A DNA stretch of 64,000 bases from Paenibacillus sp. FSL W8-0426 (lineage in GTDB: Bacteria > Bacillota > Bacilli > Paenibacillales > Paenibacillaceae): the NCBI RefSeq assembly GCF_037969725.1, contig NZ_CP150203.1:2992001-3056000 (forward strand), given 5' to 3'. The notes under the pieces were generated by a model. It did no database searches and was not told the origin of the DNA. It was given only the letters and a program-made list of their open reading frames with translations. A program made the translations under genes and the position numbers. This document shows, piece by piece, positions 49,404-57,939 of this stretch (position 1 is its first letter; each line of letters begins with the position of its first letter).

Positions 49404-50438
49404 TTACTCGAAGCGTTCAATCACGATTTTGCCTGTCATACGGCCTTCTTCCAATATGGCATGGGCTTTTCGCAGATTGGCTGCGTTGATCGGGGAGTAG
49501 ATTTTTGCCACCGTAGTCCGCAAACGGCCCTCGTCGACCATGCGGGAAACTTCGTTTAACAGGTTGTGCTGTTCTATCATATCCGCCGTCTGGAACATCG
49601 GTCTGGTGAACATCAGCTCCCAGGCAAACGTTGCGCTTTTGTTTTTGAGCAAGGTCAGGTCGAGCAGCTCATCCGTCTCCACAATGGAGCAGATCTTCCC
49701 TTGCGGGGCAATAGCCTCGGCCATTTTGGCCCAATGCTTCTCCGTGCTGTTCAGACAAAAAATGTAGTCAACGTGTTCGAAGCCCATCGCTTGAAGCTGG
49801 GGAACGAATGGTTCGTAATGGTTGATGATATGGTCGGCTCCCATCGATCTGGCCCAGTCGGACGATTCGGGGCGGGAAGCCGTACCGATCACGGTCAATC
49901 CGGCGTATTTGGCCAGCTGCGTTGCGATGGAACCGACGCCGCCCGCCGCGCCGATGATTAGAATCGTTTTGCCTTCGTTGCGCTCTTTGTCTGCGGTTAT
50001 GCCCAAGCGGTCGAATAGTCCTTCCCATGCGGTAATGGCAGTTAACGGCAGAGCGGCTGCATGCGCAAAATCCAACGTTGCCGGTTTGCTGCCGACGATT
50101 CTCTCGTCGACGAGATGGAGCTCGCTATTCCCTCCAGGGCGGGCAATGCTGCCTGCGTAATAGACTTCATCGCCGGGTTTGAACAGCGAAGATTCCGGTC
50201 CGGCTTGCTCGACCACGCCTGCAACGTCCCAGCCGAGAACTCTTGGCGTGCTTTCGGTCCGATTTTTGGGTGCCCGCACTTTAACGTCGACGGGATTGAC
50301 GGAGATGGCTTTGACTCGGATCAGCAAATCCCTCCCTGTAGGCACAGGTGCATCGATCACCACGTCCAGCAGGCTTTCAGGGTGTTCGATAGGCAAATAG
50401 TTCAACAGTCCAACGGCTTTCATTTGTTTGGTTGACAT
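49404..50438 (-). CDS. Zinc-type alcohol dehydrogenase family protein (MDR)
   Basis: A 344-residue medium-chain reductase. It opens with KAVGLLNYLPIEHPESL and has ISVNPVDVKVR and the NAD(P) site IIGAAGGVGSIATQLAKYAGL (~150-170). Zinc-binding cysteines are absent, so it is of the zinc-independent quinone-reductase-like branch despite the family name. It likely reduces quinones or enals. GAGGAGG precedes the ATG. It is divergent from an HxlR regulator, its probable controller. Confidence 0.87.
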   Translation of the reverse strand: MSTKQMKAVGLLNYLPIEHPESLLDVVIDAPVPTGRDLLIRVKAISVNPVDVKVRAPKNRTESTPRVLGWDVAGVVEQAGPESSLFKPGDEVYYAGSIARPGGNSELHLVDERIVGSKPATLDFAHAAALPLTAITAWEGLFDRLGITADKERNEGKTILIIGAAGGVGSIATQLAKYAGLTVIGTASRPESSDWARSMGADHIINHYEPFVPQLQAMGFEHVDYIFCLNSTEKHWAKMAEAIAPQGKICSIVETDELLDLTLLKNKSATFAWELMFTRPMFQTADMIEQHNLLNEVSRMVDEGRLRTTVAKIYSPINAANLRKAHAILEEGRMTGKIVIERFE

Positions 50439-50536
50439 TATGGTTTCCTCCTCGGATATGCATGTATTATTGATTTATGGTTGTAAATATAACGCATATC
50501 AACTACCATGAATAGTACGCACATTAATGTTATGTA

Positions 50537-50552
50537 GTATACATTTGTATAC
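50537..50552 (+). promoter_or_regulatory. Palindromic operator between MDR and HxlR genes
   Basis: Perfect 16-bp palindrome gtataca-tt-tgtatac, 22 bp upstream of the HxlR start and in the shared intergenic region. It resembles the TACTA/GTATAC-type sites bound by YodB/HxlR regulators. Confidence 0.65.
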
Positions 50553-50574
50553 CAATAAAAGAGGAGGCTGCAAA

Positions 50575-50973
50575 ATGCGTGACCGCAAATCCGGATACGG
50601 CTATTGCCCGAATGAAGAAGGCTGCCCGGTGGAATATACGTTGGACGTCATCGGCGGAAAGTGGAAAGGGGTGCTTTTGTACCATATGATCGAAGGACCC
50701 AAACGATTTAATGAATTCCGGAGGATTTGTCCTGCCATTACCCAAAGAATGTTGACCCTTCAGCTTCGGGAGCTCGAGGAAGATGGCGTCGTGCATCGCG
50801 AAGTGTATCAGCAAGTTCCTCCCAAAGTGGAATATTCGCTTTCGGAATTCGGTCGTACGTTAGTGCCGATCATTACGGAAATGAAAATCTGGGGGGAAAA
50901 GTACAAAAAGTTGTCGGGTGCGGCTTCCGAACATGCGGAGTCCGCTGTGAAGTCGGTGCCTGATTCGATGTAG
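50575..50973 (+). CDS. HxlR-family redox-type regulator
   Basis: A 132-residue DUF24/HxlR winged helix: VEYTLDVIGGKWKGVLLYHM, RRICPAITQRMLTLQLRELEEDG and VEYSLSEFGRTL. Two N-terminal cysteines, Cys11 and Cys17 (YCPNEEGC), resemble the redox-sensing cysteines of YodB, HypR and QorR regulators, which respond to quinones, aldehydes or disulfide stress. ATG 50575 follows GAGGAGG. It is divergent from the MDR reductase, with a palindrome in between. Confidence 0.87.
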   Translation: MRDRKSGYGYCPNEEGCPVEYTLDVIGGKWKGVLLYHMIEGPKRFNEFRRICPAITQRMLTLQLRELEEDGVVHREVYQQVPPKVEYSLSEFGRTLVPIITEMKIWGEKYKKLSGAASEHAESAVKSVPDSM

Positions 50974-51112
50974 CGGGTCGGTTTCGCAAAGCTAAAAAGT
51001 TAGATCGTAGACGAAGGATGGCTTGTTGAAAAATAAGGCGTTTGAACTATTTGAATTCCAAATATTTACTTATAGTATATAAATGTAAAAATAAAGGAGG
51101 AGAGTGTTATAA

Positions 51113-51715
51113 GTGAAAAAAAGTAAATTTATGCTTGTTTTTATGAGCATGATGTTGGTCTTGGCTTTCACCGGGCTGGGCCAGACCGAAAGGGCAGCGG
51201 CGGCAACGGCACGAACGCCCGTTGTTTTTGTCCACGGTCTAACAGGTTCGGATAGCAATTTTACGTTCATTGAAAGTTATTTGCGCAGCCAAGGCTGGGC
51301 GAAAGACGAATTGTTCGCCATTGATCTGCCGAGCAAACAGGGCAACCAACTGTTGAATTCGGCAGCGATCAGCCAATTCGTTGATGACGTGCTGCGCCAA
51401 ACCGGCCATTCGAAAGTGAACATTGTGGCTCACAGTATGGGCGGAGCGAACAGTCTGTATTACATATTGAACCGCGGCGGAGCGTCCAAGGTCGACAAGC
51501 TTGTAACCCTTGGCGGAGCGAATCGCCTTACGACCAATACCGCGCCGCAAGGCATTTCGGTGACCTCGATCTATTCCTTGAACGACACGATCGTGTCGCC
51601 TGTGCTTTCCCGGCTGGAAGGTGCTACGAACATTCCGGTTTCCCTCGTGTCCCATGTCGGACTGCTGTTCAACTCGCGGGTGAACGGTTTGATCAAAACC
51701 GCTTTGAACGAATAG
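51113..51715 (+). CDS. Secreted lipase of the LipA/EstB family
   Basis: A 200-residue minimal alpha/beta hydrolase with a signal peptide (~1-30, ending AAAATA). It has the oxyanion region VVFVHGLTGS, nucleophile AHSMGG, and triad partners Asp in SLNDTIV and His in SHVGLL. This is the lidless class 2 lipase of Bacillus LipA type, cleaving short to medium chain esters outside the cell. The GTG start follows AAAGGAGGAGAG. It is monocistronic and has a terminator. Confidence 0.9.
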   Translation: MKKSKFMLVFMSMMLVLAFTGLGQTERAAAATARTPVVFVHGLTGSDSNFTFIESYLRSQGWAKDELFAIDLPSKQGNQLLNSAAISQFVDDVLRQTGHSKVNIVAHSMGGANSLYYILNRGGASKVDKLVTLGGANRLTTNTAPQGISVTSIYSLNDTIVSPVLSRLEGATNIPVSLVSHVGLLFNSRVNGLIKTALNE

Positions 51716-51767
51716 TTGAAACTCTACGCACCTAAAGTTAAAAAGCTCTCGCAAATCCCCATGTCCA

Positions 51768-51796
51768 ACACGGCTGCTTGAAGCAGCCGTGTTTTT
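51768..51796 (+). terminator. Terminator after the lipase gene
   Basis: 12-bp perfect stem acacggctgctt / aagcagccgtgt with a 1-base centre (loop formed from the inner bases), followed by TTTTT. Confidence 0.85.
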
Positions 51797-52008
51797 GCAT
51801 GTCTTTTTTACATGTCTGCCTGCTCGGCGTCATGACCAACCGATATTCCACCGAATGAACCGATCTTCCAGAACAGGGTGCCCAGGTGAATTGGTTCATG
51901 CGGCGGAGGATTGCACGATTGATGCGCAGGTATCGGACCCTTAACATGTGAACCACAGAACCAGCTCATCAATCCCATCATCCATTGCAAAAGGGGGCAA
52001 AGACAGGT

Positions 52009-52968
52009 ATGGCTGACCGATCGGAAGCATCGACGCCGCACCCCGGAGTCAGCATTAACCCAAGCATCCGTGAAGGTTACTTGAGGAACATTAGAAAACA
52101 CTGGATGCTCTATGTCATGATCCTTCCCGGCATTTTGTTTTACATCATTTTTAAATACATCCCGCTGGGGGGAAGCGTCATCGCTTTTCAGAATTATCAA
52201 ATCATGAGGGGGATCTGGAACAGCCCGTGGGTGGGACTGGATAATTTCAAGTTCATTTTTACGTATCAGGATTTCTATCACGTTCTCCGCAATACGGCAT
52301 TGATTGCTTTTTACAAGCTGGTGATCGGCTTTCCTGCTCCGATTCTGCTGGCACTCCTGTTCAATGAAGTGAGAAAAATGCTCGCCAAACGATTTTTGCA
52401 AAGCTTGTTTTATTTGCCGCATTTCTTATCCTGGGTCGTCGTCGGCGGGATCGTGTTTGAAGTGCTGTCCTCCGGCGGTTTCGTCAACATGGTGAGAGGA
52501 TGGTTTGGCTTTGAAGCGATTCTGTATATGCAGCAGGAAAAGTATTTCCGCTCCATCGTGGTGTTGTCGTCCATATGGAAAGAAGTCGGTTGGGGCACGA
52601 TCATTTACCTTGCTGCCATCAGCGGCATTGATCCGAACCAATATGAAGCGGCCGTGATGGACGGGGCGAACCGGTGGAAACAGACGATGTATATTACGCT
52701 GCCCGCGCTGTTTCCGACCATTCTGATCCTGTTCCTGTTAAACATCGGCAACTTCCTGGAGCTTGGCTTCGACCAGATCTACAACCTGTTGACGCCGATG
52801 ACGTACTCCGTAGGGGATATCATTGAAACGTATGTATACCGTTCAGGGGTGCTGCAAGGGCAATATAGCGTAACGACGGCCATCGGCCTGTTTCAGTCGG
52901 TGATCGGTTTCATCCTGCTATGGATTTTCAATCGGCTGGCCAAAAAATCCGGGGAGGGATTGTGGTGA
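52009..52968 (+). CDS. Oligosaccharide ABC permease (LplB type)
   Basis: A 319-residue permease with six helices. It opens RKHWMLYVMILPGILFYIIF and has VGLDNFKFIF and the contact loop EAAVMDGANRWKQTMYITLPAL. The family is LplB/YtcP, which imports oligosaccharides such as rhamnogalacturonan fragments. ATG 52009 has AAGGGGG 12 bases upstream; TTG 51985 is an alternative. Its stop overlaps the next permease start (TGATG). Confidence 0.87.
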   Translation: MADRSEASTPHPGVSINPSIREGYLRNIRKHWMLYVMILPGILFYIIFKYIPLGGSVIAFQNYQIMRGIWNSPWVGLDNFKFIFTYQDFYHVLRNTALIAFYKLVIGFPAPILLALLFNEVRKMLAKRFLQSLFYLPHFLSWVVVGGIVFEVLSSGGFVNMVRGWFGFEAILYMQQEKYFRSIVVLSSIWKEVGWGTIIYLAAISGIDPNQYEAAVMDGANRWKQTMYITLPALFPTILILFLLNIGNFLELGFDQIYNLLTPMTYSVGDIIETYVYRSGVLQGQYSVTTAIGLFQSVIGFILLWIFNRLAKKSGEGLW

Positions 52969-53837
52969 TGAAGCAGACGTTCGGAGAAAAAAGCTTTCAG
53001 GTCTTCAACTACGTCTTTCTTACGGCAGCCGCCCTGACGATGATTTTGCCTTTGCTTCAACTGTTGGCCGTTTCGCTCAGTTCGCCGGTTGCAGCCGATT
53101 CCCAAGCCGTCTTCCTGTGGCCGGTCGAATTTACGCTGGATTCCTGGAAACATATTTTGAAAAGCACAGGATTATGGCAGTCGTTTGGCGTAACTGTTTT
53201 CATTACGGTAGCAGGTACGGCGCTCAGCATGCTTTTTTCGGTATTCACCGCCTTCCCGCTGTCCCGCAAGGAATTTCTGTTCCGGAAACAAGTGATGCTT
53301 GGCATCGTGATTACGATGATTTTTAATGCTCCGATGATCCCGTTTTTTCTGACGGTCAGGGAGCTTGGCATGATGAATTCACTGTGGTCCTTGATCATTC
53401 CTGGGGTGATCGGTACGTTCAACATGGTCATTTTGCGTACGTTTTTCATGAATTTGCCCAAGGAGCTGGACGATTCCGCCCGAATCGACGGATGTCATGA
53501 TTTCCGCATTTTGTTCCAGATCTACCTGCCGCTCTCCAAACCGGTACTGGCCACGGTCAGCTTGTTCTATGCGGTGGGGTACTGGAATACGTTCCAGCGG
53601 GCGGTGCTTTTTATCCGCGATCCAGGGTTATGGCCCTTGCAAATGAAGCTGCGTGCGTATTTGACCAGCCCGGAGGAATTGGCTCAGGTGAACATGTTTC
53701 TCGGTGATTACAACTTCAATACGACGACGTTGAAGGCAGCAACGATTCTTTTTGCAAGCGTTCCCATCATTTTGGTGTATCCTTATTTGCAGAAATATTT
53801 CGTGAAAGGATCGCTCTTGGGGTCGCTCAAAGAATAA
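52968..53837 (+). CDS. Oligosaccharide ABC permease (YtcP/LplC type)
   Basis: A 289-residue partner permease with six helices. It has ALTMILPLLQLLAVSLSSP and VFLWPVEFTLDSWKHIL near the N-terminus and ELDDSARIDGCHDFRILFQIYLPLSKP as ATPase contact. The start overlaps the lplB-like stop and has GGGGAGGG upstream. The matching ATPase is not encoded here; such systems usually share a general MsmX-type ATPase. Confidence 0.87.
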   Translation: MKQTFGEKSFQVFNYVFLTAAALTMILPLLQLLAVSLSSPVAADSQAVFLWPVEFTLDSWKHILKSTGLWQSFGVTVFITVAGTALSMLFSVFTAFPLSRKEFLFRKQVMLGIVITMIFNAPMIPFFLTVRELGMMNSLWSLIIPGVIGTFNMVILRTFFMNLPKELDDSARIDGCHDFRILFQIYLPLSKPVLATVSLFYAVGYWNTFQRAVLFIRDPGLWPLQMKLRAYLTSPEELAQVNMFLGDYNFNTTTLKAATILFASVPIILVYPYLQKYFVKGSLLGSLKE

Positions 53838-53861
53838 ACGAGGATTGAGGGGGACAATTTC

Positions 53862-55403
53862 ATGAGACAAGAATGGACACGTAAAATCGTACCGGCATTT
53901 CTTAGTCTGGCGCTGCTGCTGATCGCAGGTTGTGGAAGCGGCAGCCCGAATGCCGGATCGCAGGACGGCGAGAATGAAGGAGGAAGCTCCGGTGCTGCCA
54001 AAGTCAAAGTATTCAAAAGCCACATGGGCGTAGGCACATTGCCTGCTGCGGATAATCCGCATGTGAAGTATGTCGAGGAGAAAACCGGCGTCCAATATGA
54101 ACTGATCACGACACCTCCCGGATCGGAGCCGTCCGAATACTTGAATTTGTTGATCGCTTCGAATGAGCTGCCGGATATTTTGCGCCCGATCGGAGGCGTG
54201 GAGCAAACGCTGATTCAGCAGGGCGGTGCGCTGCCATTGGATGAACTGCTGCCCGAGTACGCACCCCATGTCTGGGAGAGCATTCCCCAGGAAGCGTGGG
54301 ATATCGTGCGCTCCGCTTCGCCTGACGGCAAAATCTACTATGTGCCTAAAGTATTTCTGGTTCCCGAGCGTGCGCCACTCATTCGCAAGGATTGGCTGGA
54401 TAAACTTGGATTGGAGATGCCTAAAACGACCGATGAATATGTGGAGGTACTGCGAGCTTTCCGGGACAAAGACCCGAACGGCAACGGCAAAGCGGATGAG
54501 CTGCCTACCAGCGGCAGGGAGTTCGGCCGATGGATGGACCAATTGTTTGCGATGTACGGGGTAGCCATGTGGGAAGGATATCCTGAATGGGACGAATATG
54601 ACGGCAAAATCCAGTACGCAGGCGTAACGGACAACATGCGCGAGGCCATCAAGTTCATCCGGAAGTTATACGAAGAAAAATTGCTGGACAACGAAACGTT
54701 CCTCAACAAAGGGGAAGTATGGCAGGCCAAAATCAACAACAATCAAGTGGGCAGCTGGTATCATCTGCCTGCGAACGTGCGCGATCGGTACAATGCCATG
54801 CTGACGCAGGCGCCGGATGCTTACATTGCAGCGATGCCGCTGCCGAAAGCAGAGGGGTTCGAAGCATTTGTTACACAGAAGAGCATGGGTGAGCCGGAGT
54901 GGATGATTCCGACCGTAAACAAGGACAATGCCCCCAATGCCCTGAAACTGCTGGATTTTTTCTACAATGCTGAAAACGATGAATTTGGGCGCTTCGGCCT
55001 CGAGGGCGAACAGCATGAAGTCGTCAACGGACGCAAAGTGATCCTTCCGCCCGCAGACAACAAACCGCTTGCCCTGGGCATGAAAAATTTGACGACGGCA
55101 GAGGACATGGACAAACGGATCGAAGAAACGTATCCGGAAGACCAGCAGCAGATGGTCAAAGACATGTTCGTCGTCAGCACCGCCGATGCGCGCCAAATTG
55201 CCGGTGACGGACTCCCGGCCTCGGTATATGAAGGATTTCCGGATATCCAGTCCCATAAGTTGTTCCAGGAGGTTTTGACCAAAATCGTCATTGGTGAGCT
55301 CCCGATCGAGGCTTATGACGACTATGTGGACAAATGGTATGCTGCCGGCGGTGAAGCCGTGACCCAGCGAGTGCAGGAATGGTATGAGAAGGTTAAAAAT
55401 TAA
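53862..55403 (+). CDS. Oligosaccharide-binding lipoprotein (LipO type)
   Basis: A 513-residue family 1 solute-binding protein with signal and lipobox IAGC (Cys ~26) and an adjoining Gly/Ser/Asn linker. The conserved opening is VKYVEEKTGVQYELITTPPG and the inner motif DKDPNGNGKADELP is calcium-site-like. It delivers oligosaccharide to the two permeases upstream, and it is 24 bp behind them in the same operon. Confidence 0.88.
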   Translation: MRQEWTRKIVPAFLSLALLLIAGCGSGSPNAGSQDGENEGGSSGAAKVKVFKSHMGVGTLPAADNPHVKYVEEKTGVQYELITTPPGSEPSEYLNLLIASNELPDILRPIGGVEQTLIQQGGALPLDELLPEYAPHVWESIPQEAWDIVRSASPDGKIYYVPKVFLVPERAPLIRKDWLDKLGLEMPKTTDEYVEVLRAFRDKDPNGNGKADELPTSGREFGRWMDQLFAMYGVAMWEGYPEWDEYDGKIQYAGVTDNMREAIKFIRKLYEEKLLDNETFLNKGEVWQAKINNNQVGSWYHLPANVRDRYNAMLTQAPDAYIAAMPLPKAEGFEAFVTQKSMGEPEWMIPTVNKDNAPNALKLLDFFYNAENDEFGRFGLEGEQHEVVNGRKVILPPADNKPLALGMKNLTTAEDMDKRIEETYPEDQQQMVKDMFVVSTADARQIAGDGLPASVYEGFPDIQSHKLFQEVLTKIVIGELPIEAYDDYVDKWYAAGGEAVTQRVQEWYEKVKN

Positions 55404-55588
55404 AAACATGCATTCGCTAACCTCCCCATGGCTTGCGAGCAGTTCGATGGCAAAAAAGGCGAAATTTCGTAGAAACGCGGGAAATGATGACGGGACGGGG
55501 GAGGAAAATTAGGAGGTAGGGCCGGGTCGTCTTGGTCACATCACCGCTGTATAATGGCGTTATCACGCAAATAAGGTGGGAGACGGCC

Positions 55589-57883
55589 ATGCCCCTTTCG
55601 TTTTTGAAATGGTTGAAATTTAATTTGACCAATACCCAAACCCGGCTGCTGCTGATTTTGACGATTGCGGTGTTCGCCATCATCATCGCCGTTGGCATGA
55701 CGACGTATTATTCCTCCAAATCCGTGCTGCAGCAGGAGCTTAGCGAACCCCAACATCAGATGCTGCGCATCGGCATGAACGACATTGACGAGATGATGCG
55801 GGAAAGCGACCAAATCGCGGTCAAAATCGCCCTGAACGGGAACGTGTATCAATTTCTGACGAGCGACGTCCAGGCTTCGTACCAAAACATCACGGAGCTG
55901 CTGAAGTTTATGGAAACGCTGATCAGCAGCACGTCTTTCATTAAAAGCGCTTACATTTATGACGTGGAACGTGGAAGCATGGTTGCTTTTCCCCAAGGAT
56001 TCAGTTCAAGCAAAGCCAACTTTCCCGATTCCGATTGGGTAGACGTTGCCGATGATTTTAAGGACCGGCCCATGCTGGTCAAACAGCGGGAAATCCCGTC
56101 GGCCTCGGGCCCACCCGCCAGGCAAATCACGCTTTATCGCAAAATCATGATATCGGGCCAGTTCAAGGGCATCATCGCCGTGAATTTCAAATCGGAGCAG
56201 ATGTTCAGGCATATGCTGCAATCGTCGGTCTCCCGCCTTGACAGCCGCCGTTTCATTCTGGATGTAGATCATCAACCGTTATACGAGCTGGGAAATTATC
56301 GCGTTGGGGCAGAAGTGGTGGATCAGGTTCTCGCACAGCTGGATGGGGAGAAGATCGGGGAATTCGAGCACGAAGGCAAAACCTTGCTTGCTTCGCAAAT
56401 CGTGTCCCCGTATACCGGATGGCGCTACTTGTCCGTCATTTCGCAAGACAGCCTGCTCGCGAGCGCGCAGAAGATCCGCAATACCGTTTTTGTCGTATCG
56501 CTGCTTGCGCTTGCGGCCGGAGCGGCGGCCATTGCCTTCTACAATGCATCCGCCTTCAGGCCGGTGAAGCGGATGCGACAACTGCTCAGCGGTTATGACA
56601 GGGTACGGATGGATACGGGCACGATCGATCTGGAGAAAATCACGAGCCAGCTGCTCACGGACCATGCCCAGCAGGCGATGAATTTGCGGCAAACGCTGCC
56701 GGAGGCTTCGAGCAAATTTTTGATGGACATCCATGCCGGCCATATGTCCGGGACCCGGGAACTCAGCGAGAAGTGGGAGCGATATTTCAGGGAATGGGAT
56801 CCAGCGCCGCTCATCATCGCAATGTTGTCGATCGACGACTATGAGGCGTGGTGTAAACGATTCAACAAACCGGATCATTCCCTGTTGAAGTTCGCCATCG
56901 CCAATATCGCAGCCGAGCTGCTGTCCGGGCAATGGCGCGTGCTGACCGCCGATCTTGGGAGAGATCGCATGATGGTGATGCTTCAGCCCCTTGGTCGTTT
57001 CAGTGACGGCGACGCAGTGACTGCCATCGGAGAGACGCTCCCGATGATTCGCAGGCTGCTCAAATTCCAGGTGTCGGCAGGGGTCAGCGCGAATCACGAC
57101 GGATATATGCACTTGCAAAAAGCGATGCAGGAAGCCGAGCTCGCCTTGGACTATAGACTTTATCGGGGGTATGAACAAGCGATTCCGTTTCGTGAGGTGG
57201 CAGCTGCGCCATTGGACGATGGTGTTAGTGAAGATCAGGAGACGATGGCTCCTTTGACGGAGAGTATCGAAGCCGGTCAGGCGGAGGCGGCGCTCCATGT
57301 GTTGGATAAAATGCTCTCTCGCCTGCAGCAGGAGAATACGCACCCTTCGAGAGCCATGGCCTGTTTGCGATCCGTGGCTGAAACCTTGGAAACCCTTCGT
57401 TTAAGTCGTGCCGCGGAATGCCGCGATCTCGAATTGTCCAGCTTGCGCACGATGCATCTGGAGGATGTCCGGGCGCTGCTTAAAGAGCAGGTCGAGGCGA
57501 TGTGCGCGTGGTTTGGCGGCATGCTGCTCAGCAAGGATTTCGTTCTGTGCCAGCAGATGATTGCGTTCATGAACGATCATCTGGAGGAGCCCATAGGCAT
57601 TCAGGACATTGCCGAGCACGCCGGGATCGGTACCAGCCTGGCCAGCCAGCTTTTCAAACAGGAAATGAACGAAACCATCCATGGATATTTCACCAAATTG
57701 CGGATGGAGCGTGCATGCAGGCTGCTGGTGGACACCGATTATAAAATTTCGGAAATCGCTTCCATGGTGGGGTACCAGCACGAGAACAGCTTTATTCGCG
57801 TATATCGCAAAACGAAGGACATTACCCCGGGAAAATACAGGGAGATGATGCGCACCCGAAGGGATTCCCTGTTGGAACCTTGA
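55589..57883 (+). CDS. Membrane-bound AraC regulator with Cache-like sensor
   Basis: A 764-residue regulator. A first helix (~14-37), extracellular Cache-like domain (~40-280) and second helix (~285-307) are followed by a HAMP-like and helical cytosolic middle and AraC DNA-binding motifs in the last 100 residues (IAEHAGIGTSLASQLFKQEMN, IASMVGYQHENSFIRVYRK). Such one-protein sensors flank sugar ABC genes in Paenibacillus and activate them on sensing the sugar outside. Here it lies behind the importer genes. ATG 55589 follows GGTGGGAGA. Confidence 0.87.
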   Translation: MPLSFLKWLKFNLTNTQTRLLLILTIAVFAIIIAVGMTTYYSSKSVLQQELSEPQHQMLRIGMNDIDEMMRESDQIAVKIALNGNVYQFLTSDVQASYQNITELLKFMETLISSTSFIKSAYIYDVERGSMVAFPQGFSSSKANFPDSDWVDVADDFKDRPMLVKQREIPSASGPPARQITLYRKIMISGQFKGIIAVNFKSEQMFRHMLQSSVSRLDSRRFILDVDHQPLYELGNYRVGAEVVDQVLAQLDGEKIGEFEHEGKTLLASQIVSPYTGWRYLSVISQDSLLASAQKIRNTVFVVSLLALAAGAAAIAFYNASAFRPVKRMRQLLSGYDRVRMDTGTIDLEKITSQLLTDHAQQAMNLRQTLPEASSKFLMDIHAGHMSGTRELSEKWERYFREWDPAPLIIAMLSIDDYEAWCKRFNKPDHSLLKFAIANIAAELLSGQWRVLTADLGRDRMMVMLQPLGRFSDGDAVTAIGETLPMIRRLLKFQVSAGVSANHDGYMHLQKAMQEAELALDYRLYRGYEQAIPFREVAAAPLDDGVSEDQETMAPLTESIEAGQAEAALHVLDKMLSRLQQENTHPSRAMACLRSVAETLETLRLSRAAECRDLELSSLRTMHLEDVRALLKEQVEAMCAWFGGMLLSKDFVLCQQMIAFMNDHLEEPIGIQDIAEHAGIGTSLASQLFKQEMNETIHGYFTKLRMERACRLLVDTDYKISEIASMVGYQHENSFIRVYRKTKDITPGKYREMMRTRRDSLLEP

Positions 57884-57939
57884 AGATTTTGCTGTGTATT
57901 TCTCTGTTTTGAACGGAGTTGAAAAGGAGGAGCGGACAT

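Noticed and set aside
56279..57343. Long open frame on the minus strand under the AraC sensor gene
   Set aside because: It is the mirror of a high-GC third-position coding frame, with Arg/His/Gln-rich translation and no ribosome site; similar mirrors at 878-1531, 17316-18209 and 62606-63424 were dropped for the same reason.
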